Shown here piece after piece: positions 1 through 14,818 of a stretch of 37,189 nt of DNA. The stretch is from Deinococcus terrestris (GTDB lineage: Bacteria > Deinococcota > Deinococci > Deinococcales > Deinococcaceae), in contig NZ_WBSL01000017.1 of the NCBI RefSeq assembly GCF_009377345.1, positions 1 through 37,189 of the forward strand. The letters run 5' to 3'. Under the pieces are notes generated by a model. The model made no database searches. It saw nothing but the letters and a program-made list of their open reading frames with translations, and had not been told where the DNA came from. Position 1 is the stretch's first letter, and each line of letters opens with the position of its first letter. Made by a program: the position numbers and the translations under genes.

Positions 1-583
1 CGAGGAGGACGCCGTGGGGGATGCGGGCGCCGAGGAGGTGGTAGCGCTCGGGGTGGCGCAGGAAGTCGACGACTTCCTGCAGGTCGGACTTGGCCTCGTC
101 GCAGCCCGCGACATCGGCGAAGGTGAGCTTGATCTGGCCCTCGCTGATCACCGCCGCCTTCGACTTCCCGAAGTTCCCCGCCGCCCCCTCACCACCGCCG
201 GGTCGGCGGAAGAGCAGGACGAGCAGGGCCACGATCAGCAGGCCGGTCAGCAGGCCGCTCACCAGCGTGATCACGCTCAGGCGGGGGGGCGCGGCGTAGG
301 TGACTTCCACGCCCGCCGCCTCCAGCCGGGGCAGGGCGATCAGGGGATCGGCAGCCAGGGTGCGGGTCTGGAACGCTTCCCCGTCGTCCAGCCGACCCGT
401 CAGCAGGGCAGTGTTGTTCTGAATCTGCACGGTCAGTGTCGCGACCTTGCCCGCCCGCAGCGACGCCGCGAGGTCGTCCAGCCCGAGTTCGTCCGGGCGG
501 CCGCGGGGACTCAACACGATGATCAGGAGCAGGAGCGCCCCCACCGCCGCCGCCAGTCCCCAGCCCCAAGCGCCGCGCTTCAC
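1..583 (-). CDS. ftsH: ATP-dependent zinc metalloprotease FtsH, N-terminal part (cut by window edge)
   Basis: This is the first 194 codons of a membrane-anchored AAA+ protease that degrades misfolded and regulatory proteins. Visible parts are TM1 (about residues 7-24), an extracytoplasmic stretch (25-101), TM2 (103-125), a Gly-rich linker, and the start of the AAA domain with the family signature FADVAGCDEAKSDLQEVV (155-172) and then IPHGVLL just before Walker A, which lies off the window. Cys161 replaces the more usual Val in VAGVDEAK. The GTG start at 581-583 is the only reasonable in-frame start, because upstream codons offer no ATG or GTG. It overlaps the stop of an 11-codon leader ORF by four bases (GTGA). 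It diverges from dnaK, and FtsH is a heat-shock protein in many bacteria, so shared HspR control is plausible. The call is certain; the start is likely. Confidence 0.95.
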   Translation of the reverse strand, partial: MKRGAWGWGLAAAVGALLLLIIVLSPRGRPDELGLDDLAASLRAGKVATLTVQIQNNTALLTGRLDDGEAFQTRTLAADPLIALPRLEAAGVEVTYAAPPRLSVITLVSGLLTGLLIVALLVLLFRRPGGGEGAAGNFGKSKAAVISEGQIKLTFADVAGCDEAKSDLQEVVDFLRHPERYHLLGARIPHGVLL

Positions 584-615
584 CCGCGTGCCCCCCGCCC
601 CCGGCCCTGTGTCAT
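580..615 (-). CDS. candidate leaderless leader peptide upstream of ftsH
   Basis: An ATG at 613-615 opens an 11-codon frame (MTQGRGRGARG) whose TGA stop (580-582) overlaps the ftsH GTG start as GTGA. The minus strand reads TACACT-GGGGC-ATG, so a -10 box lies 5 nt before this ATG. That is the spacing seen at other leaderless genes here, for example at 34487. If the transcript begins at this ATG, ribosomes would translate the Arg/Gly-rich leader and reinitiate at ftsH. A chance small ORF is possible, and no -35 box is evident. Confidence 0.35.
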   Translation of the reverse strand: MTQGRGRGARG

Positions 616-620
616 GCCCC

Positions 621-626
621 AGTGTA
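621..626 (-). promoter_or_regulatory. -10 box (TACACT) for ftsH leader transcript
   Basis: TACACT on the minus strand lies 5 nt from the leader ATG at 615 and matches the -10 pattern of leaderless genes in this window. There is no good -35 hexamer 17 nt upstream. Confidence 0.4.
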
Positions 627-691
627 GGCCGACTGGGCCGGGAAACTTTGGAAGAGAACTAGCGATGTGAATGAGCGAGCTGTCCCACAAG

Positions 692-712
692 GTTGAGCAC
701 AGGGCACTCAAG
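692..712. promoter_or_regulatory. HAIR operator (HspR-binding site)
   Basis: The halves gTTGAGc and ACTCAAG are separated by exactly 7 nt. The HAIR consensus is CTTGAGT-N7-ACTCAAG, so 12 of 14 half-site bases match. The site ends 4 nt before the -35 box of the dnaK promoter. HspR, a MerR-family repressor that uses DnaK as co-repressor in actinobacteria, is an established heat-shock regulator in Deinococcus radiodurans. The site lies between divergent ftsH and dnaK and may control both. The hspR gene itself is not in this window. Confidence 0.8.
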
Positions 713-716
713 TCTA

Positions 717-745
717 TTGACATCTCCAAACTGTAGCCTTATGCT
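717..745 (+). promoter_or_regulatory. sigma70-type promoter of dnaK
   Basis: A perfect -35 TTGACA (717-722), a 17-nt spacer and -10 TATGCT (740-745) predict transcription starting near 752 and a leader of about 75 nt. It abuts the HAIR operator, as expected for repression by HspR. Confidence 0.85.
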
Positions 746-749
746 GTCT

Positions 750-764
750 GCAGTTCAGAACTGC
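750..764. repeat. perfect 7+1+7 palindrome at the dnaK transcription start
   Basis: GCAGTTC-A-GAACTGC straddles the predicted +1 of dnaK. A one-base centre is too tight for an RNA hairpin but fits a dimeric operator. It is not a HAIR or CIRCE sequence, and its function is unknown. Confidence 0.5.
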
Positions 765-826
765 TGTTCACCCGGCAGCAGAATCTTACGTATGTATCCC
801 TCAATTCTCTTTCCCAAGGAGTCATC

Positions 827-2713
<1,887 letters not shown>

Positions 2714-2742
2714 GCCGAGCGTCCACTCCAGACCACACATCG

Positions 2743-2776
2743 AGGGGAGAGGACGGCTGACAGGCCCCTCTCCCCT
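2743..2776 (+). terminator. hairpin between dnaK and grpE
   Basis: A perfect 10-bp stem pairs AGGGGAGAGG (2743-2752) with CCTCTCCCCT (2767-2776) across a 14-nt loop. No T-tract follows, so it may attenuate or process the message rather than end it, lowering grpE relative to dnaK. The right arm runs into the TATCTT -10 box of grpE. Confidence 0.45.
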
Positions 2777-2781
2777 ATCTT
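2776..2781 (+). promoter_or_regulatory. -10 box for leaderless grpE
   Basis: TATCTT is followed by 6 nt and then the ATG at 2788, the leaderless spacing seen across this window. It would give grpE a second promoter inside the dnaK cluster. Confidence 0.5.
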
Positions 2782-2787
2782 CACACC

Positions 2788-3465
<678 letters not shown>

Positions 3466-3477
3466 GCACCCCGTGGT

Positions 3478-3518
3478 CAGCCGCCAGCCCTTGACGACTC
3501 TGTTCCCGCTGGCGGCTG
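3478..3518 (+). repeat. palindromic element between grpE and dnaJ
   Basis: CAGCCGCCAGC (3478-3488) pairs perfectly with GCTGGCGGCTG (3508-3518) around a 19-nt loop, and partial pairing extends outward. It ends about 12 nt before the GGAGG of dnaJ, so it could limit read-through, protect the message or set dnaJ expression. Its composition resembles the small dispersed palindromes of Deinococcus, but no second full copy was seen here. Confidence 0.55.
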
Positions 3519-3542
3519 GCCGCTGAACGCTGGAGGCTCCCT

Positions 3543-4463
<921 letters not shown>

Positions 4464-4475
4464 ACCGTCCAACGA

Positions 4476-4508
4476 GAAGGGCCGCCTCTTCACCGGGCGG
4501 CCCTTCTG
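4476..4508. terminator. bidirectional terminator between dnaJ and the CBS gene
   Basis: A perfect 12-bp stem pairs AGAAGGGCCGCC (4476-4487) with GGCGGCCCTTCT (4497-4508) across a 9-nt loop. The genes on both sides converge on it. It ends the dnaK cluster and the CBS gene; the T-tract is short. Confidence 0.8.
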
Positions 4509-4518
4509 CCGTGTGCGG

Positions 4519-4944
4519 TTACTGGGGATCGGCGCTGGGCTGGCTGACTCCTTGCAGGGCGGTCTCGTCAGCGTCCCCACCGGTACGGACGGCGAGGTCC
4601 CCGAGGCTGACCATCCCCACGACCTTGCCGCCGTCCGTGACGGGCAGGCGGCGAAGCTGGCGGTCGGCCATCTCGCGGGCGGCCTCCTGCACGTCGGTGT
4701 CGGCCTCCATCGTGAAGACGCTGCCGGTGGTGTAGTCGGTCACGGCGGTGCCGTAGTCGTGACCGTAGGCGACGGCCCGAATCACGATGTCGCGGTCGGT
4801 GATGATCCCGCTGGGGTGGTCCCCATCCATCACCAGCACGGCCCCGATGTCCTGTTCGAGCATCAGGGTGGCGACTTCCTTGAGGGTGGCCTGGGGGTCC
4901 ACGGTCACGGGGCTGGACGTCATGATCTCGCGAAGGGTAGGCAT
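4519..4944 (-). CDS. CBS-domain pair protein
   Basis: This 141-residue protein consists of two CBS domains and little else: the first is about residues 5-60 (IMTSSPVTVDPQATLKEVATLMLEQDIGAVLV, then SGIITDRDI) and the second about 68-125 (TGSVFTMEADTDVQEAAREMADRQLRRLPV, then VVGMVSLGDLA). Such Bateman modules bind adenosine nucleotides and act as energy or redox sensors, often by partnering another enzyme; the partner here is unknown. The start is leaderless, with TAAGGT 6 nt before the ATG. It converges with dnaJ across a terminator. It resembles the stand-alone stress-related CBS proteins common in bacteria. Confidence 0.93.
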   Translation of the reverse strand: MPTLREIMTSSPVTVDPQATLKEVATLMLEQDIGAVLVMDGDHPSGIITDRDIVIRAVAYGHDYGTAVTDYTTGSVFTMEADTDVQEAAREMADRQLRRLPVTDGGKVVGMVSLGDLAVRTGGDADETALQGVSQPSADPQ

Positions 4945-5051
4945 GAGGGGACCTTACTCCGTGAAAGCGCCCGGTCCGGTGGGAGAGAGCTAAAGGGGCC
5001 GAAAGAAGAGGAGAAGGCGCGTGGCCCTCTCCCCTGTCCCCGACTTGCAGC

Positions 5052-7634
<2,583 letters not shown>

Positions 7635-7641
7635 ACCCGGC

Positions 7642-7647
7642 AGCCTA
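7642..7647 (-). promoter_or_regulatory. -10 box for leaderless S8 protease gene
   Basis: TAGGCT on the minus strand ends 7 nt before the ATG at 7634. No Shine-Dalgarno is visible. The rest of the 7635-7818 spacer shows no gene. Confidence 0.5.
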
Positions 7648-7818
7648 GCGGCCTCCCCGTGACGCCCCCTGAAGCGGACGTGAGGACGCCTTGAGGCGGC
7701 GTCAGGGGCGGGTCAGTCGCCGGGGGTACCCGGCACCGGGAGCCTGTTCTCCCCGGACCGGGCGCTGGCTGGATTCCGTTGCGGCGTGTGCCGGGCGACG
7801 ACGCGGCGGAGCGCCGAC

Positions 7819-8556
7819 CTAGCGGGCGTACTGCACGATCACGCGGCCATCGCTGGTGCGGCCATTCATCATGCTGAAGCGGGAGACACTCAGGACCGTC
7901 TGCCCCCCCTTGAGGGAAACGAGCTGCACAATCAGGTTGATGCCGTTTTGCGTGTAGGGGTTGTTGCCGCGCAGGTTCCACTCGAAACCGCTCTGCACGT
8001 CAAGCGCCCGCTCCTGGGCGTTGTCGGCCGCAAAGATCTGAGGCTTGCCAGAAAATCCCTCGGGAGCACGCAGCTCACCGGTCAGCAGGTCGATCTCCAA
8101 GCCGCGCAGCACCCCGTCCAGACCTGCCACGTCCCCGAAGCGCAGGCGGCTGCCCTCGCGGGTCGCGGGGAGCTTGATCCGCTTGCCCGTCGGCGCGAGT
8201 GCGGGCTCGAACAGCAGGTAGCTGTCGAACTCGGCGCGGCTGATGCCCAGCCGGGGGTCGTAGGCGAGCTTCTCGCCGCGCTGGAACTTGTTCATGATCG
8301 TCCGCAACGCCTCCCGGTCGCCCCCCAGCTCCGCGACCCGGCCGGTCAGGGTCATGATGAGGCGGCTGGCCTGCCAGTCCATCAGCTGGGCGCTCTGGCC
8401 CGGCTGCGGCAAGAGGCCCACCAGCCGGGTCAGCCAACCGCTCGGCAGCGGCATCCCCACCGGGGCAGCCTGGACCCCCACTGGAGCCAGGGCCACACTG
8501 CCCAGAACCAGCAGCATCAGGGAAAAGCGAAGGGCGTGCATGCCACGGCGGAGCAT
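7819..8556 (-). CDS. exported protein of unknown function
   Basis: This is a 245-residue protein that I do not recognise. Residues 1-31 form a signal peptide (basic start, hydrophobic core FSLMLLVLGSVALAPVGV, then QAAP). The mature part is mixed alpha/beta, with no Cys and no obvious catalytic motif. A second ATG at 8541 is an alternative start, and neither start has a good Shine-Dalgarno. It lies downstream of fba and upstream of the S8 protease on the same strand, so it could be co-expressed with either. Its strong coding bias, clean signal peptide and lack of an alternative frame support it as a real gene. Confidence 0.8.
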   Translation of the reverse strand: MLRRGMHALRFSLMLLVLGSVALAPVGVQAAPVGMPLPSGWLTRLVGLLPQPGQSAQLMDWQASRLIMTLTGRVAELGGDREALRTIMNKFQRGEKLAYDPRLGISRAEFDSYLLFEPALAPTGKRIKLPATREGSRLRFGDVAGLDGVLRGLEIDLLTGELRAPEGFSGKPQIFAADNAQERALDVQSGFEWNLRGNNPYTQNGINLIVQLVSLKGGQTVLSVSRFSMMNGRTSDGRVIVQYAR

Positions 8557-8648
8557 ACGCGCCCAGGGTGAGAATTTTCCCCCACCCGCGCCTCATATGA
8601 CCCCACCCTGCCGTCAGACGGGCGTCAGCCTGGGGGGGGATCGGGGGG

Positions 8649-9566
<918 letters not shown>

Positions 9567-9684
9567 GAGTCCTCCTTGGGTGGGCCTTCCCGGTAGACCG
9601 AGTGGGCCGGAATGTGCCTCAACATCCTAACCCGGCCGGGTCCAGCGTCCCCGGACACCCGGCCGGGACTCAGGCGGGCAGGGG

Positions 9685-9690
9685 TAGGAT
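9685..9690 (+). promoter_or_regulatory. -10 box for leaderless aminotransferase gene
   Basis: TAGGAT lies 6 nt before the ATG at 9697. There is no Shine-Dalgarno. Confidence 0.55.
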
Positions 9691-9696
9691 GGACCC

Positions 9697-10923
9697 ATGA
9701 CCCCCACCCTCCCCACGCGGCCCGACGTGGACTTCGCGGCCCGGTTCTCGGCCCGTGCCGGGCGCATGAGTGTCAGCGCCATCCGCGAACTTCTGAAGCT
9801 CACGCAGCGCCCCGAGATCATCTCGTTCGCGGGGGGCCTGCCCGCCCCCGAGCTGTTCCCGCTGGACGCGATCCGCACGGCCGCCAACACGGTTCTCGAC
9901 CGCTACGGCCCCGCCGCCGTGCAGTACGGCACGACTGAGGGCCACCTGCCGCTGCGCGAGTGGATCGCCGCCCAGACCCCCGGGCTGACGCCGGGGCACG
10001 TGCAGATCGTGACCGGCAGCCAGCAGGGCCTCGACCTGCTGGGCAAGATTCTGATTGACGAGGGCGACGTGGTGCTGGTGGAAGCCCCGACCTACCTGGG
10101 GGCGCTGCAATCCTTCCAGCCCTACGGCCCGCGCTATGTGGAGCTGCCCACCGACGAGCACGGCATCGACGTGGACGCGCTGGAGGACGTGCTGAAGGCG
10201 CACCCGGCCAAGCTGCTGTACGCGATTCCCAACTTCCAGAACCCCACCGGGCGCACCCTGAGCCTGGAGCGCCGCCGCCGATTGGTCGAGCTGACCGCCC
10301 AGTACGGCGTGCTGGTGCTGGAAGACGACCCTTACGGCAAGCTGCGCTTCCGGGGCGAGGCGCTGCCCAACCTCTTCACGCTGGGCCTGGAGCACGCGGG
10401 CGGCGACCCCGAGCGCAACCACGTGCTGTACTCGGGGTCCTTTTCCAAGACGCTGGTGCCGGGGCTGCGCGACGCCTGGGTGCAGGGGCCGCACCTCATC
10501 ATCGAGAAGCTGGTGCAGGCCAAGCAGGGCGCCGACCTGCACACGCCGATTTTCAACCAGATGATCATCACCGAGCTGGTGGCAGATGTGCTGCCGCGTC
10601 AGATCGAGATCGTGAAAAAGGCCTACGGCGAGCGGGCGCAGGACATGGTGGGCCGCATCCGCGAGCACTTCCCGGCGGGGGTGCAATTCACCGAGCCCGA
10701 GGGCGGCATGTTCCTGTGGGTCACGCTGCCGGAGGCGCTGGACACCACCGAACTGTTCCCGCGTGCCCTGGAACGCGGCGTGGCCTACGTGCCGGGCCGC
10801 CCCTTCTTCGCGCTGGGCGGCGGGGCCAACACCATGCGCCTGAGCTATTCCAGCGCTGGCCCCGAGCAGATCGAGCGCGGCATCCGGGCGCTGGCCGAGA
10901 CGTTCCGGGAGGCGATGGACTGA
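9697..10923 (+). CDS. PLP-dependent class I aminotransferase (LysN / 2-aminoadipate aminotransferase type)
   Basis: This 408-residue fold-type I aminotransferase has no DNA-binding domain. Motifs are SFAGGLPAPELFP (about 47-59), TGSQQGLDL (the PLP phosphate cup, about 106-114), IPNFQNPTGRTLS (about 173-185), the DDP Asp that contacts the pyridine ring, and the Schiff-base Lys251 in YSGSFSKTLVPGLR. This pattern matches the MocR-like/LysN group. In Thermus, LysN transaminates 2-oxoadipate in lysine biosynthesis, but the family also acts on aromatic and branched amino acids, so the substrate is inferred. The start is leaderless. An intrinsic terminator follows, so it is probably monocistronic. 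Confidence 0.9.
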   Translation: MTPTLPTRPDVDFAARFSARAGRMSVSAIRELLKLTQRPEIISFAGGLPAPELFPLDAIRTAANTVLDRYGPAAVQYGTTEGHLPLREWIAAQTPGLTPGHVQIVTGSQQGLDLLGKILIDEGDVVLVEAPTYLGALQSFQPYGPRYVELPTDEHGIDVDALEDVLKAHPAKLLYAIPNFQNPTGRTLSLERRRRLVELTAQYGVLVLEDDPYGKLRFRGEALPNLFTLGLEHAGGDPERNHVLYSGSFSKTLVPGLRDAWVQGPHLIIEKLVQAKQGADLHTPIFNQMIITELVADVLPRQIEIVKKAYGERAQDMVGRIREHFPAGVQFTEPEGGMFLWVTLPEALDTTELFPRALERGVAYVPGRPFFALGGGANTMRLSYSSAGPEQIERGIRALAETFREAMD

Positions 10924-10940
10924 GTTGGAGACGGGAAGAG

Positions 10941-10967
10941 GAGGCCTCCGCGTGGGGGCCTCTTTTT
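10941..10967 (+). terminator. intrinsic terminator after the aminotransferase
   Basis: GAGGCCTCC (10941-10949), a GCGT loop and GGGGGCCTC (10954-10962) form a 9-bp stem with one G-U pair, followed by TTTTT. Confidence 0.85.
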
Positions 10968-11005
10968 CGTTCACCCGCCGGGCCAAAGCCTGTCATGCTG
11001 CGCGG

Positions 11006-11500
11006 GTGATCTCGCGGCGCAGATACTGGAGTTCGCTGGGGCTTGTGGCGCTCGTTTCGGGAGGGCTGGGGTGGTTCGTGCCGCAGGTGGTGGATGCGTT
11101 CACGCCCACCCGTCAGAAAATGTTGACCCAATTCCTCAGCGCCAATCTGGGAGGGCATCCCGACTTTGCCGCGTTCGGCGTGATCGAGGATGACCGGGCG
11201 TTGCGAGTCTCCGTTCTCAACCCAACCGGGTTACGAACTGTTCTACCCGCCGAATATGACGAGCTGACGCAGGGAGCCCGGTACGACCCTGACTGTCTCG
11301 GGGCATGGCACATCCTGCTTCAGGCCACGCCGCCACATGGGGACGACCCCGGCTACACCGACTACCGGGAATGGCGCTGGCCCGTCACCGTGGAATTCGG
11401 GGCCACCCGGCCCGGCACGGTGGAAGCCCACCTGAAGCGATTCTCTTTCCCTGCCGCCGTATGGCGCACCCCCGGCCCCCCCGCCCAGTGCCGCCTCTGA
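11006..11500 (+). CDS. membrane-anchored protein of unknown function
   Basis: This is a 164-residue protein that I do not recognise. A basic start (VISRRRYW) and one hydrophobic segment (SSLGLVALVSGGLGWFVPQVV, about 8-28) suggest an N-terminal anchor or uncleaved signal. The rest looks like a small extracytoplasmic domain with two Cys (AYDP-like RYDPDCLGAW and a C-terminal QCRL). The GTG at 11006 is preferred because an upstream ATG in the same frame (10925) would start inside the terminator of the previous gene. The gene has lower GC and plainer codon use than its neighbours, which hints at recent acquisition or weak selection. It lies 27 bases upstream of murI. Confidence 0.7.
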   Translation: MISRRRYWSSLGLVALVSGGLGWFVPQVVDAFTPTRQKMLTQFLSANLGGHPDFAAFGVIEDDRALRVSVLNPTGLRTVLPAEYDELTQGARYDPDCLGAWHILLQATPPHGDDPGYTDYREWRWPVTVEFGATRPGTVEAHLKRFSFPAAVWRTPGPPAQCRL

Positions 11501-11514
11501 CTCCCCAGCCCCGC

Positions 11515-11520
11515 TATCAT
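11515..11520 (+). promoter_or_regulatory. -10 box for leaderless murI
   Basis: TATCAT lies 7 nt before the ATG at 11528, with no Shine-Dalgarno between. Confidence 0.5.
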
Positions 11521-11527
11521 CCCCCCG

Positions 11528-12354
11528 ATGACCCCGCCGCCGACCCCTCCCGAGGCTCCCCTGGGCGTGTTCGACTCCGGTGTCGGCGGCCTGAGCGTGC
11601 TGGCCGAGTTGCGCCGGGCGCTGCCGGGACAGGACTTCCTGTATCTCGCGGACACGGCCCATGTGCCCATCGGGGGGCGGCCCGACGAGGAAATTCGTTA
11701 TCTCACCGACCGGGCGGTCTCGGCGCTGCACGCGCGGGGGGCGGGGGGCGTGGTCGTGGCCTGCAACACGGCCTCGGCGTTCAGCCTGACGCACCTGCGG
11801 GAGCGGTACGGCCCGGACTTCCCCGTGATTGGCCTCGTGCCCGCCGTCAAGCCCGCCGTGGCCGCCACGCGCACGGGGGTGGTGGGCGTGCTTGCCACGC
11901 CGGGGACCCTGCGCGGCACGCTCCTCAAGGACGTGATCGAACGCTTCGCGCACCCGGCCGGAGTGCGGGTCCTGACCGCTGTGAGCGCCGAACTCGTGCC
12001 GCTGGTGGAGGCGGGGCAGGCGGGGGGCGAGCGGGCGCGGGCCGTGCTGCGCGAGGTGCTGACGCCGCTGGCGGGGGCGGGGGCCGATCAACTCGTGTTG
12101 GGCTGCACCCACTATCCCTTCCTGGCCCCGAGCATCCGCGCCGAGTTCGGGGACACCTTCGCGCTGGTGGACTCGGGGGCGGCGGTGGCGCGGCACACCC
12201 GCAACGTGCTCTCGGCGTCGGGAAGGCTGCGGGAGGGGACGGGGGGCGGGCACGTCACCTACCTCGTGACGGGGGACCCAGCGGCGGCGCGGCCGGTCAT
12301 CGCTCTTCTCATGGGCGAAGACGGGCACAATGTCACGGTGCAGCAGGTGACGAC

Positions 12355-12358
<4 letters not shown>
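11528..12358 (+). CDS. murI: glutamate racemase
   Basis: This enzyme converts L-glutamate to D-glutamate for peptidoglycan synthesis. Its 276 residues carry the two-Cys catalytic pair: Cys79 in VVVACNTASA and Cys193 in LGCTHYPFL, with the N-terminal FDSGVGGLSVL (15-25) and the DTAHVPIG region (42-49; usually PYG, here PIG). Deinococcus peptidoglycan uses D-Glu, so the gene is expected to be essential. It is translationally linked to rph by a TTGA overlap. Confidence 0.97.
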
Positions 12359-13086
<728 letters not shown>

Positions 13087-13144
13087 GCGAACCACCCTGG
13101 CTGGGCCGCGCCCCTATACTGACCTTTCAAGCCAAGGAGGCCAC

Positions 13145-13504
13145 ATGAGCGTGACGGGAGCCATTGGGCGGGCGCTGCTCGCCAGCATCTTCATCAAAAA
13201 CGGGCTGGACCACCTTCAGAATCCCGAGCCCATCGTGCGGGCCACGCGCGGCGCGGAGATTCCCCAGCCCGAGCTGGCGGTCAAGGCCAACAGCGCCGTG
13301 CTAGTGGGCGCCGGAACGCTCCTCGCGCTGGGCATCGCCCCCCGCGCGGCGAGCGCGGCGCTGGCGATCAGCCTGGTGCCGACCACCGTGATCGGCCATC
13401 CCTTCTGGGACCGCGAGGGCCGCGAGCGTCAGCAGCAGCAAAACCAGTTCCTGAAGAACCTGGCCTTGTTTGGGGCGCTGTTGGCCGTGGGCAGCCGCCG
13501 CTAG
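13145..13504 (+). CDS. DoxX family membrane protein
   Basis: This is a small four-helix integral membrane protein of 119 residues. The N-terminus (GRALLASIFIKNGLDHLQNPE) is the typical DoxX start, followed by hydrophobic segments near 48-66, 68-86 and 100-116, and the loop HPFWDREGRERQQQQNQFLKNL. DoxX proteins are linked to thiosulfate or quinol oxidation and to redox stress (the mycobacterial SodA-SseA complex), but most have no defined role. CAAGGAGG lies 5-6 nt before the ATG. It faces the methyltransferase gene with only 6 bases between the stops. Confidence 0.88.
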   Translation: MSVTGAIGRALLASIFIKNGLDHLQNPEPIVRATRGAEIPQPELAVKANSAVLVGAGTLLALGIAPRAASAALAISLVPTTVIGHPFWDREGRERQQQQNQFLKNLALFGALLAVGSRR

Positions 13505-13510
13505 GAGCGC

Positions 13511-14437
13511 TTACAGCTCCAACCCAGTTGGCGTCCGCGCCCCCGCCGGAATGGCCGTGACGAGCACCTCGTATTTGCCTGTCACGAAGACCTTGAAGCC
13601 CGCCTTTTGCAGTCCCCGGCGGGCTTCGGTCACGTCGGCGGCGAGCAGGCTGAGGTCGGGGCGGGCGAAGTTGCGGAGCCTCGCGCCGTAGCTCAGCAGC
13701 CCGTCGCGGTAGCGGGCATTGGGGTAGCCCAGCACGAAGCCCCCCGCAGGCGTGAGGTGGTGCCGCCGCAGGGCCGCGAGCAGCACGTCCTGCCGAATGC
13801 CGGGGCTCTGGAGCAGGCTCAGCGCGAGGATCAGGTCGAAGCGGCCTAACTCTGGACGGGGCAGGGTGGTCACGTCGAGTTCCAGGAAGGTGCCACCGGG
13901 ATGCCGCCCCCGCGCTGCGGCGAGGGCCGAGGCGTCCAGGTCTACCCCGACGACTTCCAGCGTTCGGCCAGGAAAGGCCAACTCCAACGCGTCCAGTTCC
14001 CGGCCCCGGTTCACCCCCAGGGCGAGGACCCGGCCGCCCTCCGGGGGACTGACTCGGCGCAGGGCCTCCACCAGTGCGAAGAGGAACACCGGGTCTTCGA
14101 GCTTGTCGACCCGCGCCCAGCCGCCCCCCGCCCCGTAGCCCCCGGCGTCGGGTTCGGGTGTATTCGCCCAGGCCCGCAGCCGCAGTCGCACGCGCCCTTC
14201 CCCCGCCCGCTCCGGGGTGAGCAGGTGTGCTCCCAGCAGGTCCGCGAGGTCGGTCCAGGCTTGCCAGGGGCGGTGCAGGCCGTGCGCGGTCGCCTCCCCC
14301 GCGTAGAGGCCCAGCCCCAGGTCGGGGTCGGGAACGGTGAACGTGACCTCGCCCGCTTCGGCCAGAGTCACGCGGAGGGCGGGCAGGATCACGGACATCG
14401 GTTCGTGGGTGAAGTGCAGGGTAGCGGGTAGGGACAC
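13511..14437 (-). CDS. class I SAM-dependent methyltransferase, substrate unknown
   Basis: This is a 308-residue protein with a non-catalytic N-terminal half (about 1-130) and a Rossmann methyltransferase domain. Motif I reads VLALGVNRGRELDALEL, a divergent form in which GVNRG replaces GxGxG. Motif II is VVGVDLDASALAAAR, followed by FLELDVT and the motif IV-like GRFDLILALSLLQSPG. Acceptor sites are not recognisable. The GTG at 14437 has TAGGCT 10 nt upstream; an ATG at 14398 is an alternative start. A GGGTAGG...CCTACCC inverted repeat overlaps the start region. It could act on a small molecule, RNA or protein. Confidence 0.82.
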   Translation of the reverse strand: MSLPATLHFTHEPMSVILPALRVTLAEAGEVTFTVPDPDLGLGLYAGEATAHGLHRPWQAWTDLADLLGAHLLTPERAGEGRVRLRLRAWANTPEPDAGGYGAGGGWARVDKLEDPVFLFALVEALRRVSPPEGGRVLALGVNRGRELDALELAFPGRTLEVVGVDLDASALAAARGRHPGGTFLELDVTTLPRPELGRFDLILALSLLQSPGIRQDVLLAALRRHHLTPAGGFVLGYPNARYRDGLLSYGARLRNFARPDLSLLAADVTEARRGLQKAGFKVFVTGKYEVLVTAIPAGARTPTGLEL

Positions 14438-14483
14438 AGCGCGTCCGAGCCTACCCTGGGGTAGTTAAGTGGACCAAAGGACG

Positions 14484-14510
14484 CGGCCCAGACCGGGAAG
14501 GTCTGAGCCG
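14484..14510 (-). terminator. hairpin after the 96-aa gene
   Basis: Arms at 14484-14494 and 14500-14510 form an 11-bp stem that contains one G-U pair only in the minus-strand transcript, with a 5-nt loop. The T-tract is poor. Confidence 0.5.
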
Positions 14511-14527
14511 CCGTGAGAGGAGTTGTC

Positions 14528-14818
14528 TCAGGGGCGCAGCATAGAAGCGAGCTGGCGCAGGCCGTCCTGATCGGCAGCGGGGGCCATCTGCGCGGCCTGC
14601 TCGGTGGCGTCGGCGATGGACGGCAGCATGGCCGCCGCGCCGTCAAGGTCACCGCTTTCCAGCATGGAGCGCAGGCTGGAGAGCTGCCCCGTCAGGGCGC
14701 CTCCCGCGCCGCCCAGGGTCTGCTCCCAGGCCGAGATATTGCTGATGGCGCTGCTGGCATCCAGGCCAGTCACGCCACCCTGAAGGGCTTGCAGGGTCTG
14801 CTGAAGCTGCTCATTCAT
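14528..14818 (-). CDS. small alanine-rich protein of unknown function
   Basis: This is a 96-residue soluble, helical, acidic protein that I do not recognise. It is rich in Ala, Gln, Leu and Ser, has heptad-like spacing (MNEQLQQTLQALQGG, SSLRSMLESGDLDGAAAMLP), lacks Cys and has no membrane segment. The start is decided by a perfect AAGGAGGT seven bases upstream of the ATG at 14818; longer in-frame upstream sequence is shadow. Such a strong ribosome-binding site implies high expression. It may be a small scaffold or regulator. Confidence 0.8.
   Translation of the reverse strand: MNEQLQQTLQALQGGVTGLDASSAISNISAWEQTLGGAGGALTGQLSSLRSMLESGDLDGAAAMLPSIADATEQAAQMAPAADQDGLRQLASMLRP

Noticed and set aside
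692..712. CIRCE element (TTAGCACTC-N9-GAGTGCTAA) upstream of dnaK
   Set aside because: TTGAG-N9-CTCAA spacing fits CIRCE length, but the bases match HAIR much better than CIRCE.
784..800. Possible radiation/desiccation response motif (TTACGTATGTA) upstream of dnaK
   Set aside because: Matches only the outer TTA(C/T)G of the 17-bp palindrome and lacks the second half; dnaK is not a classic member of that regulon.
10925..11005. Upstream ATG extension of the unknown protein at 11006
   Set aside because: The extension covers the intrinsic terminator at 10941-10967; a GTG start at 11006 fits a signal-anchor better.
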